Source: Progne subis subis (Eukaryota; Chordata; Aves; Passeriformes; Hirundinidae). From it: 64,000 nucleotides of DNA. Made by a program: the position numbers and the translations under genes. This document shows positions 25,440-39,663 of the stretch, in pieces. The notes under the pieces are model-generated. The model was not told the DNA's origin, made no database searches, and worked only from the letters and a program-made list of their open reading frames with translations. Numbering within the stretch: position 1 is the first letter of the stretch; each line of letters opens with the position of its first letter. Where the stretch lies: NCBI GenBank assembly GCA_022316685.1, contig JAKJHU010000030.1:4905058-4969057 (forward strand), in the 5' to 3' direction.

Positions 25440-28400
25440 TAAGGCTGCTTGGGAAAGCTGGAGAGAACAACACCTGTGTTTGCTGCAGTATTTTAAGCAC
25501 GCTATAAAGACAGCAGCACGCTATGATTATTTTCCATGTGGACGTGAAGACATGAAACATGGTGTAATTTATGGTTATGTTAAAACTGCAAAGCATGAGC
25601 TGCTAGGGTGGCCGACGACTGAGTGTCAGCAGCAGGCTGCAGGTTGGATTGCAGCAGGCATTGAAGTTTGAGGAATGCTCAAGGGCAGGTTCCTCTTTAT
25701 CTTCCAATCTATGTGGCATTTGCTGAGGTCTACATGGAGATGCATTACTCACCCTGTGCTTTCAGTGGGAGAAATTGCACTGCGCTTCCCCAGGATTGTC
25801 ATGGGCAGGAGTGGGTGGGGACTGAGAGGTCACAGGAACAGTCCTTGCAATGCCATATATGCCTCTGTCAGCCTAATGAAAGCCTCATAATTAGGATTGC
25901 CATTCTCTTTATGAGGTAATTATGAGGTAGCGCTTTACTGTAGTGGGCAAAAGTAACCCTGTAATTAGCTTGTATGATTACTCAGCTATTAGCCAGTCTC
26001 TGATGCTGCAGACATCCAGGAGAACCCTTGACAGGCTGTCACAGGGCTACGTGGTTTGGATGGGACCCCAGGCAAAACTTCCCCATCCTGCTACTGAGCC
26101 CATGCACAAACCTGGCAGGGATGAGGATAGCATGAGACTCCAAGCACGAGGGGATGACCTCCAGCAGTGAGGTATTGCCTTCCAAATGACTTCAGCTCAG
26201 CTTCTCTGGGCTGCTGAGGCCTTGCCATCCTGCATCCCCAGTGCCCCCAGTCTGGTTTCTTTCACCTGCACAGGTACAGGCTGGATTTCCCAGCTCCAAG
26301 GCCCCACCCACCTGACACCCCATGATCACTGGGAGCAGCCTCCTGCCAGAGGGCATTGCTTAGCACTGCAGTGCACAGCAATATCAAACTGTTGAGGGCA
26401 TGGGTTGAGAACTAATATGTTCATAAAACAAATTACTTAAAAAAGAAAGAATGAAGGGGTGCAGAAGGCTGCTGTGAGCAGCCCGGTGCTTCTCAGCCAT
26501 TTGACCCCAGCTTGTGCTGGTGCCTGGGGTTGTTCCTCCCCAGGGGCAGAAGGTGGCATCATCTCTGCCCAGGCAGGTTGCAGCCTGCTTACCTTGCTTG
26601 AGTCTGAAGGACTGAGAAGTTTATGGGGTCACTGCAGTGAGAACGAAAGCAGCTTTGCTGGGCACGAGGGAGGAGAGCATTACACTGATGCAGGGAGCAG
26701 CTTGGCATTGACTGCACGCCCGGAGCATGCAGGTTCACAGCTGTGCTGAAAACATGCTGGACTGGTTAATTTTTCCTTCTGCTGGGCAGGTGCAAACCCT
26801 GTTCTCAGCTTAGCTGCCATTGCTGCCTGCATCCCACGCTCTGCTGGGCTTGCGGGGGGTTGTCCCCTCCTCTCACCCCCGCCAGGTTTGTTTCTTTAGC
26901 TGAGCCATTCCGGGGGCCGGCTGGTATTTCAGTCACTGAAGAGATTAGTAACTGATTTATGTAACATCTCATGTGACTGACTGCAGGGTCTTCACAGAGA
27001 GACAACTGTGAACAAGTATGCTATCAGCAGAATAAGAAAAAGGGGCCCGTGGAATCATACTGCAAGGCCAGATGCCGCTCTGCTGTCGTGCAGTGGCACC
27101 TGTACCTGTGTGCCATGGCCATGTCATGTTTTGCTCCAGCTAAGCTCTGCAGGTGAGGCCCAGCATCCACATTACCATGTTCTCCCCAGGGCCATCCAGA
27201 GCTGGTTCTCACTTTGAAAAGGAGCTTCTGCTCTCCTCTGTTTCTCCAGATGTCAGGCCAGGCCCTGTCCCAGCAGCACAGGACACAGCACCTGAGTTGC
27301 TGCATCTCCCAGGGCCTGCTCAGGCTGGCATCACCCGCCAGCAACATCTCTCCTGCTGCCCCTGCCCAGCTGCATCAGTGCCCAGCAGACACAGGAGCTG
27401 CGGTTCAGCAGGGGCTGGGTGCTGTAGGCTCTTTCACCTCCTCCTGGCTCCCTGCTGAGACTTTGGTGTCTGTCTCACATCTGGTCATCAATGCTCATGG
27501 TGGGGCAGGAGGGTTGATCACCCCACACGTGCATGGGAAAACCTGGGCACAACAATTCTGGGACACCAGACCCTGGAGCTCTGCCTGACTCTCCTGGGGC
27601 TGAAGCTTTCATCTTGGATGGTCCAGGAGTTATTCTGAGTGTGCACATGTCCCTGGGCCACCGGTGGCGGACCTGACACCCCTGTGCAGGAATGGAAGCC
27701 CCACTGGTTCAGCAGTGGTGGGTGGGAAGGCTGAGCAACATGCCAGCATCCCTCTCAGCAGCTGTGATTCAGTAGCAAAGGAAATAACAAAGAAATGCTT
27801 GAAAAATAAAAATGCTTTTGATGTGAATAGAAATGTTTATAATAATCTGGATTTTTTTCATGTAAATAAGGCTCAGAAAATGTGTTTTGTCAGTGACACA
27901 CAGCGAGCTCTAGTAGGTGTACTCATCTCAGGATAAAAGGAACAGAAGCCACTCACTTGATGAACCTGAAAGCTATCTTAAAATTACAAAAGGAATAAAT
28001 GATCTTAATCATATTAACTCCTAGGTGGTCGCCTGAGTCTTTGTGAGCAGTGTTCATCACATCCCAGACGGTGTCGTTTTAAACTCTCAAAAAAGACAAC
28101 TCCAAATGATCTCATGGTCTCCTTTTCAGCAGTGCAAATTATTGCTAACACCCAAAAGGCTGGGATTTAACTCCAACATGAGCGTGTCCATTTCAGCAAA
28201 CCTCGGCACCTCATTGTTGGTGCAGGAGCCTCAGCATCCACCAGTGCCTTGCAGGGGCTCTGGTGGTTGACAGCTGATGAGGGGGGAGGAGGGGCTGCAG
28301 GAGCTGGGACATTCACTTCTGCCAGTGCCAACAGCTGGGCAGGAGATGTAGCTCCTCCTCGTGCCTCCCACAGGTTCAGGACCGTGGTTCTTGCCCAAGG

Positions 28401-29349
28401 TCACAGCAGCTTAGCACAGCATCGGCCAAGCAGCTGCAATCCTAACGTCAACTGTTGAAGCTGCTGTATCATCATGCTTATAAAACATGAAAAACAATGT
28501 CTGGATTGTACCTTTGCCTCCAGCAGTGTGTTTTCAAAGGCAGTTTCTCAGACTGTCTTGATCTTAGGTGAGAGGTGCCACTAAATTTTTGCCATACTGA
28601 CATTGATTCAACAGCCATTGCCAGTCTTCTTGATCGTGAAATGAAAGTTCTTCACTGGAGGACTTATTCAAATGCAAAATGAATTAGGCTTTTTTTATCT
28701 TACTGCACATGTACTTCAGGAATTTAGGAATATTAAGAACCCCTAGAGACTACCTTCTTTTCAGTTACCATGGTTCATCTCGACAAGCAGCAACCCCCTC
28801 ACTTGCAGGCAATGCCAGAGTTTTGGGTTTTGATGAGGGCAGGTGGGAACAATCCTGTGTTGTTTCTGGAAGTGGTGCTGAAATCTGGGCACTTCGGTGT
28901 GGTGGGTGAAGTGTCGTGAAGGGCAATGTAAACCAAATTAATCCCCACTCTCCTTTTCCCATCCCCTTTCCTGCAACTGAGCTGGTAGGAGATGGCAAAC
29001 ACTAAATTCAGTTTATTCACCCAGGAACTTGGCTATGTGTCATGGAGAGATTAGCAAGTGAAAATGCACCAAGAGATGCAGTGCCCAACATTTACTCTCT
29101 AAACCTGATCTGATACAAGGTACAGGTTGTTTCCCTGCAAACCTTTCATGGCTTCTGTCTCCAGCTCATCCTGGCTACTGCAGCATGCCCTCAAAATCAT
29201 AATCCTGCAGCAAATGTTAAGAGACCTCACCAGCATGTTGTTTTCATTAAGTAACAACACAACAGGAGGATGAGATAAATTCTCTGATGAAAACCCTTCA
29301 TGCGTATTGCTTATAAAGAGAAAGTTCAGCATCCTCTTTCCTTTTGGGG

Positions 29350-29371
29350 AAAAAAAAAAAAAAAAAAAAAA
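29350..29371. repeat. Run of 22 A
   Basis: An uninterrupted homopolymer. The preceding sequence does not resemble a processed retrocopy that I recognise, so I treat it as simple sequence. Confidence 0.85.
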
Positions 29372-29994
29372 GAAGCAAAGTGCTTTTTTATTGCCTAACC
29401 TAGTTTCTTTTCAGGAATAGAAAAAACTATAAACATTTTTAGCCTTGATTTATATTTTACACATGAGTAGAGTGTGTGCAGGACAGGATCCAGTAGTGAG
29501 TGACCTCTGGTTCACACAGGAGTGGCTCATGGATGAATCAGTCTGGTTTAGATGCCAGACTACAAATGCTCACACAAAATACGCCTTTGCTCCACAGGAT
29601 GGAGCAGCCGAGTACTGCATATGGCTGTTGCAAGTTTGCAGGATCAGGCTCTGCATGCAGGCTATGTTCCCTGATGGGCTGTGATCACAGAGGGTGGTCC
29701 CCCAGCCCTGGTGCTGATGCTGTGCCTCATGCCCTTGCAATCTACCTCACTGTAGAAAATACAGCCTGGTTTTCAGCTGCATCAGTTTTCTGATTGTAAA
29801 ACCACACAAAGAGATGTGTAGGATAGCCCAGTCCTCCTGGGAAAGAAACAGCAGGACTGTAAATCTTACCCTGCAATGTAAACTACAACTTTTGCCATGA
29901 TGCTTTTGCTCTCCATTGCAGCAGGTGCTTTCTGCCTTGTTGAGCTTCCAGTAGTTTCTCTGAAAGACAACAGCAAGACCCGTGCTGATTTCAG

Positions 29995-30670
29995 AAAGAG
30001 CCAATTCCCTGCCCGGGATTCGGCGCAGCGCAGCCAAGGAGCAGCCTCCGTAGCTGGCCCGTGCGTGCTCCCCCGCCTGCCTGGGGGCTGCCCGGGCCAA
30101 TGGGGCGCCTTTCCTTCATTTTGTGGGGGAGAGGAGGTCCGTGTCCTGGCAAGTACTGCTCCGTGCAGGTAGCACCAACATGCTGCAGACGGCTCTGAAT
30201 TAATAAGAAAAACCTCTCCAGGTCCCATTTACAGGTTTCCCAAATGTTTTTTCTGCTTGAATACTTACTCTCAGCAGCATTTGGATTTGCACGTATGAGA
30301 GGTTGAATGAAAGGTTTATTGTCTGCACAGCTCCTCTGTTTATCCAGAGATTACGATTTTGGCAAGAAACAGCTTCTTGAGGCGCTGGGGTGTCTGTAGG
30401 CACAAGGGTCACTGCAGGCACCAACCCTGCCAAGGGGTGGCTCTGCTGCCCTCCTGCTTCAGCCACGTAAGCACAGAATTGAAAGAAACCCGGAGGAATT
30501 TGCTTTCCCCACGGCTTGGAAGCGAGGGAATTTGTTATGAAAACAACAGGGTTAGGAATCTCCCTGCTCCTTGGATTGTCGTTTCCAGCCCCGCAGAGGG
30601 TGCCCTTCCGCAGCGCCTGGAGCGCACCAGCTCCGGAGCGCTGCCGCAGCTGCTCCCAGGGCAGGGACCC
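29995..30670. other. CpG-enriched intergenic patch
   Basis: Two short stretches, about 30003-30115 and 30585-30665, are much richer in CpG than the flanks. The first contains GCCCGGGCCAATGGGGCG, that is a CCAAT box beside GC boxes. No coding exon follows on either strand. It could be a promoter for a non-coding RNA, an enhancer, or a decayed island. Confidence 0.4.
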
Positions 30671-33600
30671 TCAAACACGGAGCCTGGCTCTGGTGTGGGG
30701 ACAAAGGGCAGGGGACAAGAGTGCACACACAAAACAGAGCAAGCATGAGCAAGATGCAGAGGGGCAGCTCCCCTGCCTTCAGCCATCAAAAACATGGCTT
30801 CACTTGCCCATCACAGGAGGGAAGGGCATCTCTGGGAGATCCCTGTGTCTGCTACGCACAGCATTAGCCCCCCATGTAGAGGGACCCATTATTTTCTGTT
30901 GGCTTTAGAGGGGGCCACAGGGATTACCACTACCCTGCACGTTGAAGCCTGCTCCTGGAGACAGGTGGAGGGGACACTCCAGCTCTGCCTTCTCCAAGTC
31001 CAAAGGTTAGATACTTTACCATTCAGCACCATGGCCTCTTCTGTTGTTTGAGAAATACTGTCCAGGGGTCTTTGGGCTCAAAATTGCTCCATTAGGCTGG
31101 ATGTGGTGTTGAAATGTGGAGCCTGACATCTTTCTAATCCATGACCTGCCACATCAGACACTTGCTGTCATGACACAGATAATGATGCTGTCCGATAAGC
31201 AAGGCAAAAAGAAAGATTTTGGGTGTTCTGGACAGAAAAAATGTTGCTGCTCTACCACGAGCTGGAATTCATTATTGAATACAGAAAATGAAGTTTCAGC
31301 TTGAACTGCCAACAGGTCTCATTTGAGGCACCAAGGCTTTAGTACTTAGGTCCCTGCACATTTCTCCACTGAGGTTACACACAGCAGATGGAGCTGCTAG
31401 GCAGTTATGGACAAAGGAATGAACTTCAACATCGTGTTCAGCCTCTGGAGGAATTCTGCATATGCACTGAACAACAGCTGAGAGCATAAGCCCCCAGGGC
31501 GTGTGTTTGCTATACCTTGTAGAGCCCAGCACATTATCTGCTACCATGACCATCAGCAGAAACATCTCTTGAGAGGTTTTCCTCTCCTCTCAGATAATTC
31601 TGCATCTTCTGAGAATTCTGAGAAACAACACACCCTTCTCTCAGTGCTCCTTCCTCAACTACAGAATAGTCAGACCTCTGCACAGCATCCTCAGAGAGCC
31701 AGCTGAAGGTGGGTATCAAATACTTTCAACAGTAGCTCTTAAGTAACTACAAAAATACTTGGTTTTTCATTAACAACATAAGCAACATTTTCATTTTTTG
31801 AAACACGGAATTTATTTCTTGCTGTAACACACCACTGAAATTGCATTAGAGAGCCTGATAACTCCTTGCTGTTATTTTGGTGGTTTTTGTGTTTTATTGT
31901 CAGATGCATATGGACCTATAACAAGGGGTTTCAGTCTATGACACAACTGGAAGCCTTAGCACATGCCATATGTTAGAAAAGACGTAACTAAAGCGGATCT
32001 TGTCACCAAAAACAGTATCAGAGTCAATTCTGCAGGACCTGAAAATAAAAGAAAAATGTCTCATCAGAGTGTAACAGACATTTCTTGAATCAAGAGAAGG
32101 TATCTGGCTCATCTCTTGTGGACATTTTATTTCATCATGAAGGATTCTTCACTGATTCTTTAATTTCTTCTAGGAACCTTGTTAGGGAGGGTATGATGTA
32201 GCTTTTGCTCCATATGTGACATGGAGTCTGTTCCAAATTCAGCTTACACATCCTCAAAAATATCTGTGATTTTGTATAAGGTTTTAAATACATCTTGAAG
32301 TTCCTTGTTTGAATAATAAATGCTTTCATTGAACATTTCAATTAAAAGATCTCTTACTTGAATTTAAGTCAAACCTGGCAGCCCTGCAGACTGAATTCCA
32401 TTCTTTAGCCAGGGAATAGGAGCAGGAGCAAGGCAGTCAGCCACCTTGAATTTCTCTGCCAATGTCTCAGGTGTGACCTTTAAGGACAGCTTTCAAGGGC
32501 AGAGAAGAGTTTAGGCTTCCTCATCATTCCAAGAAAATGCGATTTCCTATTATCATCCCACAAAACATAGAGAGCACCAGCAAGGGTCAGTGTGCTGCAG
32601 CACAGAGAGCTGGCCCCTCTCTCTGGATGCCCTTCCATGGGTGAGCTGTGTCACCTGCAGTCAGCACTGGAGGCCTGCAGGAAATCCATCCAGCTCCTTG
32701 TGGGTTTATCCCTCACAGTGCCTTCCCTCCCCAGTGGAGGAGGAGCTGACAGGCAGGGGAAGGAGACGCGTCACGTTATCACTCCAGGTTCAAACGAACT
32801 GAATTCCTGGGGGCCAGTCTGGAATTCTGCACCAGTGATGACAGTGATGGCCAAACACTCATGCTCTCCTGCTGGCTCAGGACTGGCTCTCCATTCCCTG
32901 GCTGACTTGACATTCACCCTGTCAGCCTTGGACAGGACCTTATGTCCCAGACCTTAATGATGATAATGCACTAACTGCCTAATCTGCAAAACCGCCTCAG
33001 GCATCCACTGTGCTGGCCTGCTGGGAGGGGAACTTCATGGCTTTGCTGGAATTTGCTCCGTGTTCCAGATAAGTGAGCACAGCTGGGGGTGCAGGCCTTG
33101 GGGCTCTCCTGTGGCCAGCAGCAGGTGCTCCACACACACATCACCCACTCCAGGTGCTCATGGAGATGGGGAAGCAGCACAGCTTAAGGAGAGGAACCCA
33201 GAGAATGAGCTCTTGAACTTCTTTCGGGAAGAAGATTCCTTATCCTTTTGCAACAAAATACCATATATACAGAATTACCAGTGAACAGGCATTTCAGTAA
33301 TTGGCTACCTTGTTTCATCCATTTGATAAAGAAAAGAGAAAAAAGGAAAAATATTGAAGTTCAGAGATAGAAAATCCAGATCTTTTTTAGTCTAAAGTTT
33401 TTACAGTAAAGTTTCTTTTTAAGTCGATTACTAGGCAAAAACCAGCCCAGCAACTTCTTTTCCTCTTCCCTTTCTTATCAATCCCAAGGTATCAGTAGGA
33501 TAAAGGAGAAGGTGACTCAAGAATCAGTGTGGCTCTTCAGAGTATGAGGCACAGTCTCAGAGGCTGCAAACTCATCATAAACTTCATCCAGGTGATCACT

Positions 33601-36600
33601 GGAAGCCACCCTTCCCCTCCACATATACATTTTCTGTCACCACCAAATGGCCATCCAGGCATTAATTTTATCTTTTCATCTGACTTCCAGGGGTTTCCCT
33701 AATTAAGTGCAGTTTGACTGGAAAGCATCCTGGATCGATCCTTTACATTTCCATGGGTTTAGAACATCAGGTTCTACAGAAATATGTAACAAGGGACTTT
33801 GGAGATTTTTCTCCCCTGTTATTATTATGTTTATCCCACTGTAGGAAGACTGTCCACTGCACCCCAACCATAAGAACTATTTCCTTCCCCGTCTTGAAAA
33901 TCCACCACCTTCTGCTTTCCTAACTCCACACTTCTTTCCCAATCTGCTGAACACTGCTGAGAAGCCCCGGGGCTCTCTTAGGCAGTTTGTCTGCCAGGAC
34001 AGCTGCTCCTGACAGCAGGAGCCAGGGAAGGCAGCTGCGTGGGCAGCAGGCAGGTAGCTCCCATCCCATGATGGCTGGAGATTGTCCTTGGCTTGAGCAG
34101 GCTACAATTGGGAATGCCAAGTCCAATTTTCATTTTTCTTTGCCACCTTATTCAAAACCTTGGGCCTTGCATATACAGCAGGTTCCAGAGTAGGGGAGAA
34201 TTGTTCCTGGTACGTATTGTACCACTGAAACAGTCATTGAAGCAGAAATCTCCTAGCTGACCAACCCCTCAGGATAATAATTTTGAGCTCCTGCTGTAAT
34301 GGAAAAGGAGAAACTGTTGAGTCTGTGATGACATGCCCCAGTACTCACCAGGCACTGGCAGGTTTTTAGCTAAGAAAACTCAAAATCAATTTAGGCACTC
34401 ACTTTAAAACTCTTAATCTGTGCAGCTTTTGTTATCTTCACTCCAATTATGATGTCATTTTACTGGTTCCCCTAGCACCTTAATTGTGACCTAAATTTCT
34501 ACTGTGGATAGCAGTACAACCAAAACCAGATTTTCATCAACATCTCATCAGTTTTGTCAGTAACACTGACCTGATATATGCTTAACATATAAATTCTTAA
34601 TTTAGAAAAAGGTGGAGAAAAAAATGAAAAAAATTATACAAATCTAACTGTGCTTTTGAAGGTCGTATTTAATGAACCTGACCCCACTTTGCATCCAGAC
34701 CATTTTCCTAGGTCGCTTTCTGTCTAAAAATTCTCATGTGTCAAGTCCACGTGTGAGCAGCTTGTGATACATCTTCAAGTCCTCCAACATGGAAGGTCCC
34801 ACTGCATGTGCTACTCAAATGGTCCCAGCTCTGAGGGCTGGCTCAGAAGTCAGGTTGTGTAATCTCTTAAGTGCTTCGAGGTTGAATTTTTGCTGCCTCA
34901 CTTCCCTATCTCTCTCAGCACATCTTCCTACTTCCTTTTGTTTTAGTCTTGCCATCAGCATTTTCTTTGTTCACCTCACCAAAGCGCCTGTTCGCATTCT
35001 TCAGAAAACAACCATTTATCTTTCAGAATACATCACACCATAGATTTATCTTCCTTCAAATTTAAACATAAACTGTTTCTATAGCCCAGCTGTGCAACCT
35101 GCTGTTTTGTTGGGGCTATGGCACACAATGAATTTGAAGCATGGCAAAAATAGACTGGGAAAAGATGGATAGTCTACAAAACCTGCTGTGCAAACGTTAG
35201 ACTTCTTAAATACTACTGATGGGCAGCAGGAAGTAAAATCCATCCTCTTGCCTTGGCAGGTCAAGCTATGTTAGACTTGCAGAATGACCATCAACCTGCT
35301 TCACCTTGGAGGAGGAAATTGCTCATTGCTGATGTTTGCTGCTGTAGGTAGTAGACCTACACTTCTGTTTCCCTGTTACAGGGTAGGCACCTTCAGTAAA
35401 TTTCTGCTGTAGTGCAAGAGCCTGTCCATGGTCACTGCTCCTCCACACACGGCATGATGAGCACCTGGAGGTGAATAGTCTGGAGTCACACCGCAATGCC
35501 TGACACCGCTTAGCTGGGATGAGAGCTCAGCTGTAAGCATTGAGGAGTTAACCTTCCTCTACCTTGAATGGAACTGCAAAGCCACATAAAGAAACACTGC
35601 CAGGTCTCAAACCACACAAAGATGCTTTGCTGAAGTTCGGTGTTTTCTTCACAAAGCTTCCTGGTATCTCCTTTGGTCAGAAAAACAGGAACACCCTTTG
35701 GTCAGAAAAACTCTCATTCATGAAATGCCGCTTGCTGGCAGTCCAGAGACAACCTCACTGACCTGGAAGGGTTCTCCAGTTTGTTTTGGCAGTAGGAGTG
35801 GAATTAGATATGCTGATGCTAAATGGCTTAGCATTAGCAACAAAACAGCTCAAATACCCTGTCCCAGAAGGTTAAACTGCAACGAGCCTCTTAAAAAACA
35901 CTCAGTGCAATGGGCAAGCACTTGGTGCTGTGGCACAAGTTTGGGGATCAGTCTTCCTCTCACCTCCTTGTGAGGCTATGCAGCAGCAGAAAGCATCAGC
36001 ATCAGAGGAAAACTTTTCTAAGTGTTACTTTTTGAAACATAAAGAAACAAAACTATCAAATTTAGATTAAAAAAAAAACCAAAAAACACCCTAATGGGAT
36101 TAAATTTGACATTAATCTAAGAATAGGGATATTCTACCTTGGTTTATACTTATGCAATTCCTTCCTCTCTAAGGAACTTAAAAGATTCAGCAGCAGGGAC
36201 TTTGCTTTGCAAATGCACACATTGACAAGGTGATGTGTCTGTCCTACAGGTCACCTGGGGTCCAGGCCATCCTGCCTGGCATGGTCTGCTGGGATGGCAG
36301 CTCAGGTGTATGATATTCAGATTTTATGTGGCTGGCATGCTCATCTACAACTAATGGCACTGCCAGTGGATGCTTCCAATACACAGATAGCACTTTACTC
36401 ACCAAAATATGTTGAATCCTGATGAAATGCTCCAACTTTAAAGCACTACAGTACAGTTTATACAAGGGACCAGGATCAAAAGCAAGGAGGAGAAAGACCA
36501 TAAAGCAAATAAACAGTAAAAGAATAATTTCTCCCACTCAAACCAATGTTTCCTGCCAGGCAAGAAATATCCGGTCAAGAAAAATAATTTCCTAAGTTGC

Positions 36601-37925
36601 TTCAGAGAAGCACATCTGTAGTAAGAAAGAAAACACCATGAAACAGACTCAGCCTAAGAAAGAACAAAACAAAAAGAAAGTCTATGTTTGAAAATACTAT
36701 TTTCCAATCCCTTTTCAAGACAAGCCTCAGACATGTAATCCAGGGCATGACATACTTGAAGTCCTGTCCTTGAAACCTTTTCTTTTTGCCCTCTTCCTCC
36801 CCATCAGGAGTCACATAAAGTATTGGGTCTGCAATGAATTACAGCATTCCAGATCTGCATCAAGTGACTGAGTTATGGGGACCCTGTTTCAGCTTCCTTC
36901 AAGGCTATTTTTAGCCACTACAGTCTGGTAACATCTGGAGGCCTTGCCAGGAGGGCAAAACAACCTTCAGAGCAGTGACCTTGAAAGGTTTCTAGGAAAA
37001 ACAAAAAAATCTGCAAAGAAGAAAATTTCTGCAGAACAGCTCTACCAGAAAGTTCTCCAGAGGTATCTAAAACTGCCTTGTTTGCTACAGGAACCTCAGA
37101 TCTTCCCGAAATGTGGGTTCCTGAGAGGCCAAGCAAAACTGCATGGCTTGAAAGAGTGAACCTCCAAAGCCCTTAGGAACTCCTTGTTTCACACCGTAAT
37201 TGTTGCTATATTTTGCCTGGGACCAGAATCTGAAGTTGTCATTTTCTCCCTAGTTCTAAAAAAGCAATTTGGCATGTGGCATGACTGTTCCTGGTATGTG
37301 GCACGACTATTCTGTATTTCACTGCTAGTAACTGTTAGCCCACTGCAGAAGCAGCAGGTGCATTCCTCCCCTAAATGGTGGAGATAAGGGATGCCCAGTC
37401 AGAGCCTCACCCCAGGCCACAGGAGTCCTCCCACTCCAGCCAGCGCCCATGGGATGGCTTGTGCCCCTCTTGGCTCTGCTCATCTGTGAAGCAAATCCAC
37501 ACCTCTAGAATAGTTTATTGTTTCAAGCACACAGCTAAAGATGGAAGGGCTTTGCATTTGTTGAAGCTACACCTCAGCCTTGCTGAAGAGAGAAGGTAAT
37601 TTGACTCTCAGCTCCCAAGAACTAGTGAAAATGTGAAATGCTGACTCCAGGAAAATCACACCAACCCTGAGACTAAACCAGGAGAGCTGCCTCAGCTTTT
37701 CTGCTTTCAGCTGGAAACTGAATTACGCAGGACAGAAAGTCTTCAGACCACTTTTCTGTCACTCATCTCTCAAAAGCAGGGTTTGGAGACAGCAGAGCAC
37801 AGTGTAAAGAGCATTGAATTGAACTTATCTGAATGCATATTGAAGTTGTGTCTTATGAATATTTCTGAATTTTTCAAAGATCAAGTAGTTGTTATGCCAC
37901 TTAGCACCTGGTAGGATTAAAGATG

Positions 37926-37999
37926 TTTTTTGTTGTTATTTCAAACCCAGGTTTTTGTTGTTATTTCAAACAATAGGGAAAAAAAAAAAAAAAAAAAAA
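37926..37999. repeat. 25-bp tandem pair followed by poly(A)
   Basis: The sequence TTTTTGTTGTTATTTCAAAC occurs twice about 25 bp apart, and the second copy runs into 21 A (37979-37999). Simple-sequence type region. Confidence 0.85.
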
Positions 38000-38489
38000 G
38001 AGAGAAAAATTCTTAGGACAAATGATTTTGTAACAGAAGAATAAACAAATAAAGCAACTTTTACTGTAGAATTCATAACCCCAAGAGTTGAAAAGCACAC
38101 TTGGGTTTCACTCATCACAACTAGCAGCTCCTACAGGCAATGTGAGTTTTTCAAAGGGTTGGGTAGGCAAAAAATTATTTTCAGTGAAATCCATAGGATT
38201 AATGCAAGGTCTCTGAATACAGTTCAAAGGTAATGGTGATTGTTTAGAAGGTTTCTCCTCACATGAGTTTTGAGGCACCTTAAAACCATGCAAATAGAAA
38301 ATTCCTGCTTAAAGGGTATTTTGAGTAATCATTTTCAGAAAGGCTGAAATTCCCCATCTTTCAACAAATTTTAACTGCAATTTGGAAGAAAAAATCCCAA
38401 GAGAATTGGCAAAAGTGGCTACATCACTACTTCCAGTAAGTTTTCTTATCCAAAGGGCTGTCTGTTCTTCCTTCTGCCCCCTGTCCAGA

Positions 38490-38880
38490 ACCTGGAAATA
38501 CCATCCTGCCGGGACTTGGCTGCGCTGTGATTTCGTGGCCATAAGGGATCATACCCCAGCAATGCTGCCTGCTGCACAGCTGCCTCAGCAGGAGCAGCCA
38601 GCTGAGTGACCTCCCTTGCCAGAAGTGCAACAGGCGCTACCTGGGCTGTCAGGGCTGCTCCTGCAGCGCCTTGAAAGCTTCTGCGTGGCCTCTCCTCATC
38701 CTGGGACGTTTCCCTGGCAGTGGGGCACAAGGCTGCCAGAGGCTTGGCTGCCCTGGGTGCAATGGTGGGGTTCCATGCAGACACCCCCAATCCGTCCCGG
38801 CTCTGCCTGTTCAGGCCGTGCCGCCCATCCCTCGTCTGTAGCCCTGCGCAGATCCCAGGAGTGTGTGCAGCATGGGGAGT
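38490..38880. other. GC-richer intergenic patch
   Basis: CpG dinucleotides are more frequent here than in neighbouring DNA, though less so than in the PABPC1 island. A minus frame of about 150 codons crosses it, but it has no recognisable domain. About 2 kb downstream (gene sense) of the YWHAZ proximal poly(A) signal. Confidence 0.35.
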
Positions 38881-39657
38881 CAGTCCTGCATTCAACACTC
38901 AGAGCATGAGGCTCACAGAAGCATTTTCGGCTCAGCAAAGCAGGAGGCAGCACTGCCACACTTCAAAGACTGAAATGTGATGTGAAAACATGTTTGCAGT
39001 AAGAGAAGGCTGATCACTCAATACAGGACATCACCTGAGTGGAAGAATGGGGGAAATGAAGACTCCATGTGACCCTTCAGTGATATTTTAAAAATCAGCC
39101 TAACTCTGATATCATAGAAGGCTTTCTTAAACAAAACCCACCACACCATTCAGTAACCTACGTAGATACCGTCATGTTTTGTGTTTAAAGAGTCAAGTAT
39201 TTCTTCTGCTGTGTTCCACTCGCTTGATTGTATGTGCTTCTTAATTTCCAGGAATACCTTGATTACTCCAGGCAAGTGGAATTCACACAACCCTATCATT
39301 CAAAACTTTCATACACTAAGGGAAGCAGGCAACGTCTTCATTAAAGCGTCTCTAAGACAGAACTCACACGCTGCAGAGCTATGATCCTTTTTAAAAGTGG
39401 ATCAAATATCCCCACTGGAATTTCTTTAGTCATGGTCTGTCAACTTGCCTTGCTTCCAGACTGGAATGCAGCCCTTTGTTTTGTAAACTTATTTGATCAC
39501 TGCTTTTTCCTTTTGGTAACTGCTTTCATGTATTAGAGAAGTCATGGTTATTTTTTCACTGGTGGTCAAGAGATGTGGGCAGCTCTCCTCAGAAAGCCTT
39601 GCTAACCTCTGCCCTCCCTACACTTCCCTTTTACCCAGTCTTAATCAAATTCTGATT

Positions 39658-39663
39658 TTTATT
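39658..39663 (-). terminator. YWHAZ: Candidate distal YWHAZ polyadenylation signal
   Basis: AATAAA on the minus strand, about 2.03 kb downstream of the YWHAZ stop codon. Mammalian YWHAZ has 3' UTR forms of about 1 and 2 kb as I recall, so a distal site here would fit. No clear GU-rich downstream element was seen. Confidence 0.35.

Larger units (their letters stand above)
19026..29990. other. Intergenic sequence, mostly unannotated
   Basis: No protein gene was recognised. Elements inside: a GT-rich low-complexity run at about 19981-20017, a CR1 fragment at 20474-20690, a G-rich stretch at 24231-24255 with three runs of four or more G, a 16-bp palindrome at 25424-25439, and 22 A at 29350-29371. 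Overlapping frames of 100-170 codons around 23.2-24.2 kb and 27.0-27.6 kb lie in moderately GC-rich DNA and match no family I know. Confidence 0.65.
30671..39650. other. Intergenic sequence downstream of YWHAZ
   Basis: Mostly AT-rich sequence with no recognised gene. Small direct repeats are present: two copies of TTTGGTCAGAAAAAC about 28 bp apart near 35672-35712, a 22-bp imperfect pair near 37272-37315, and a 25-bp pair at 37926-37975 followed by 21 A. One GC-richer patch lies at 38490-38880. Confidence 0.65.

Noticed and set aside
29350..29371. Poly(A) run as the tail of a processed pseudogene
   Set aside because: The sequence just upstream does not resemble any mRNA I recognise, and no target duplication was seen.
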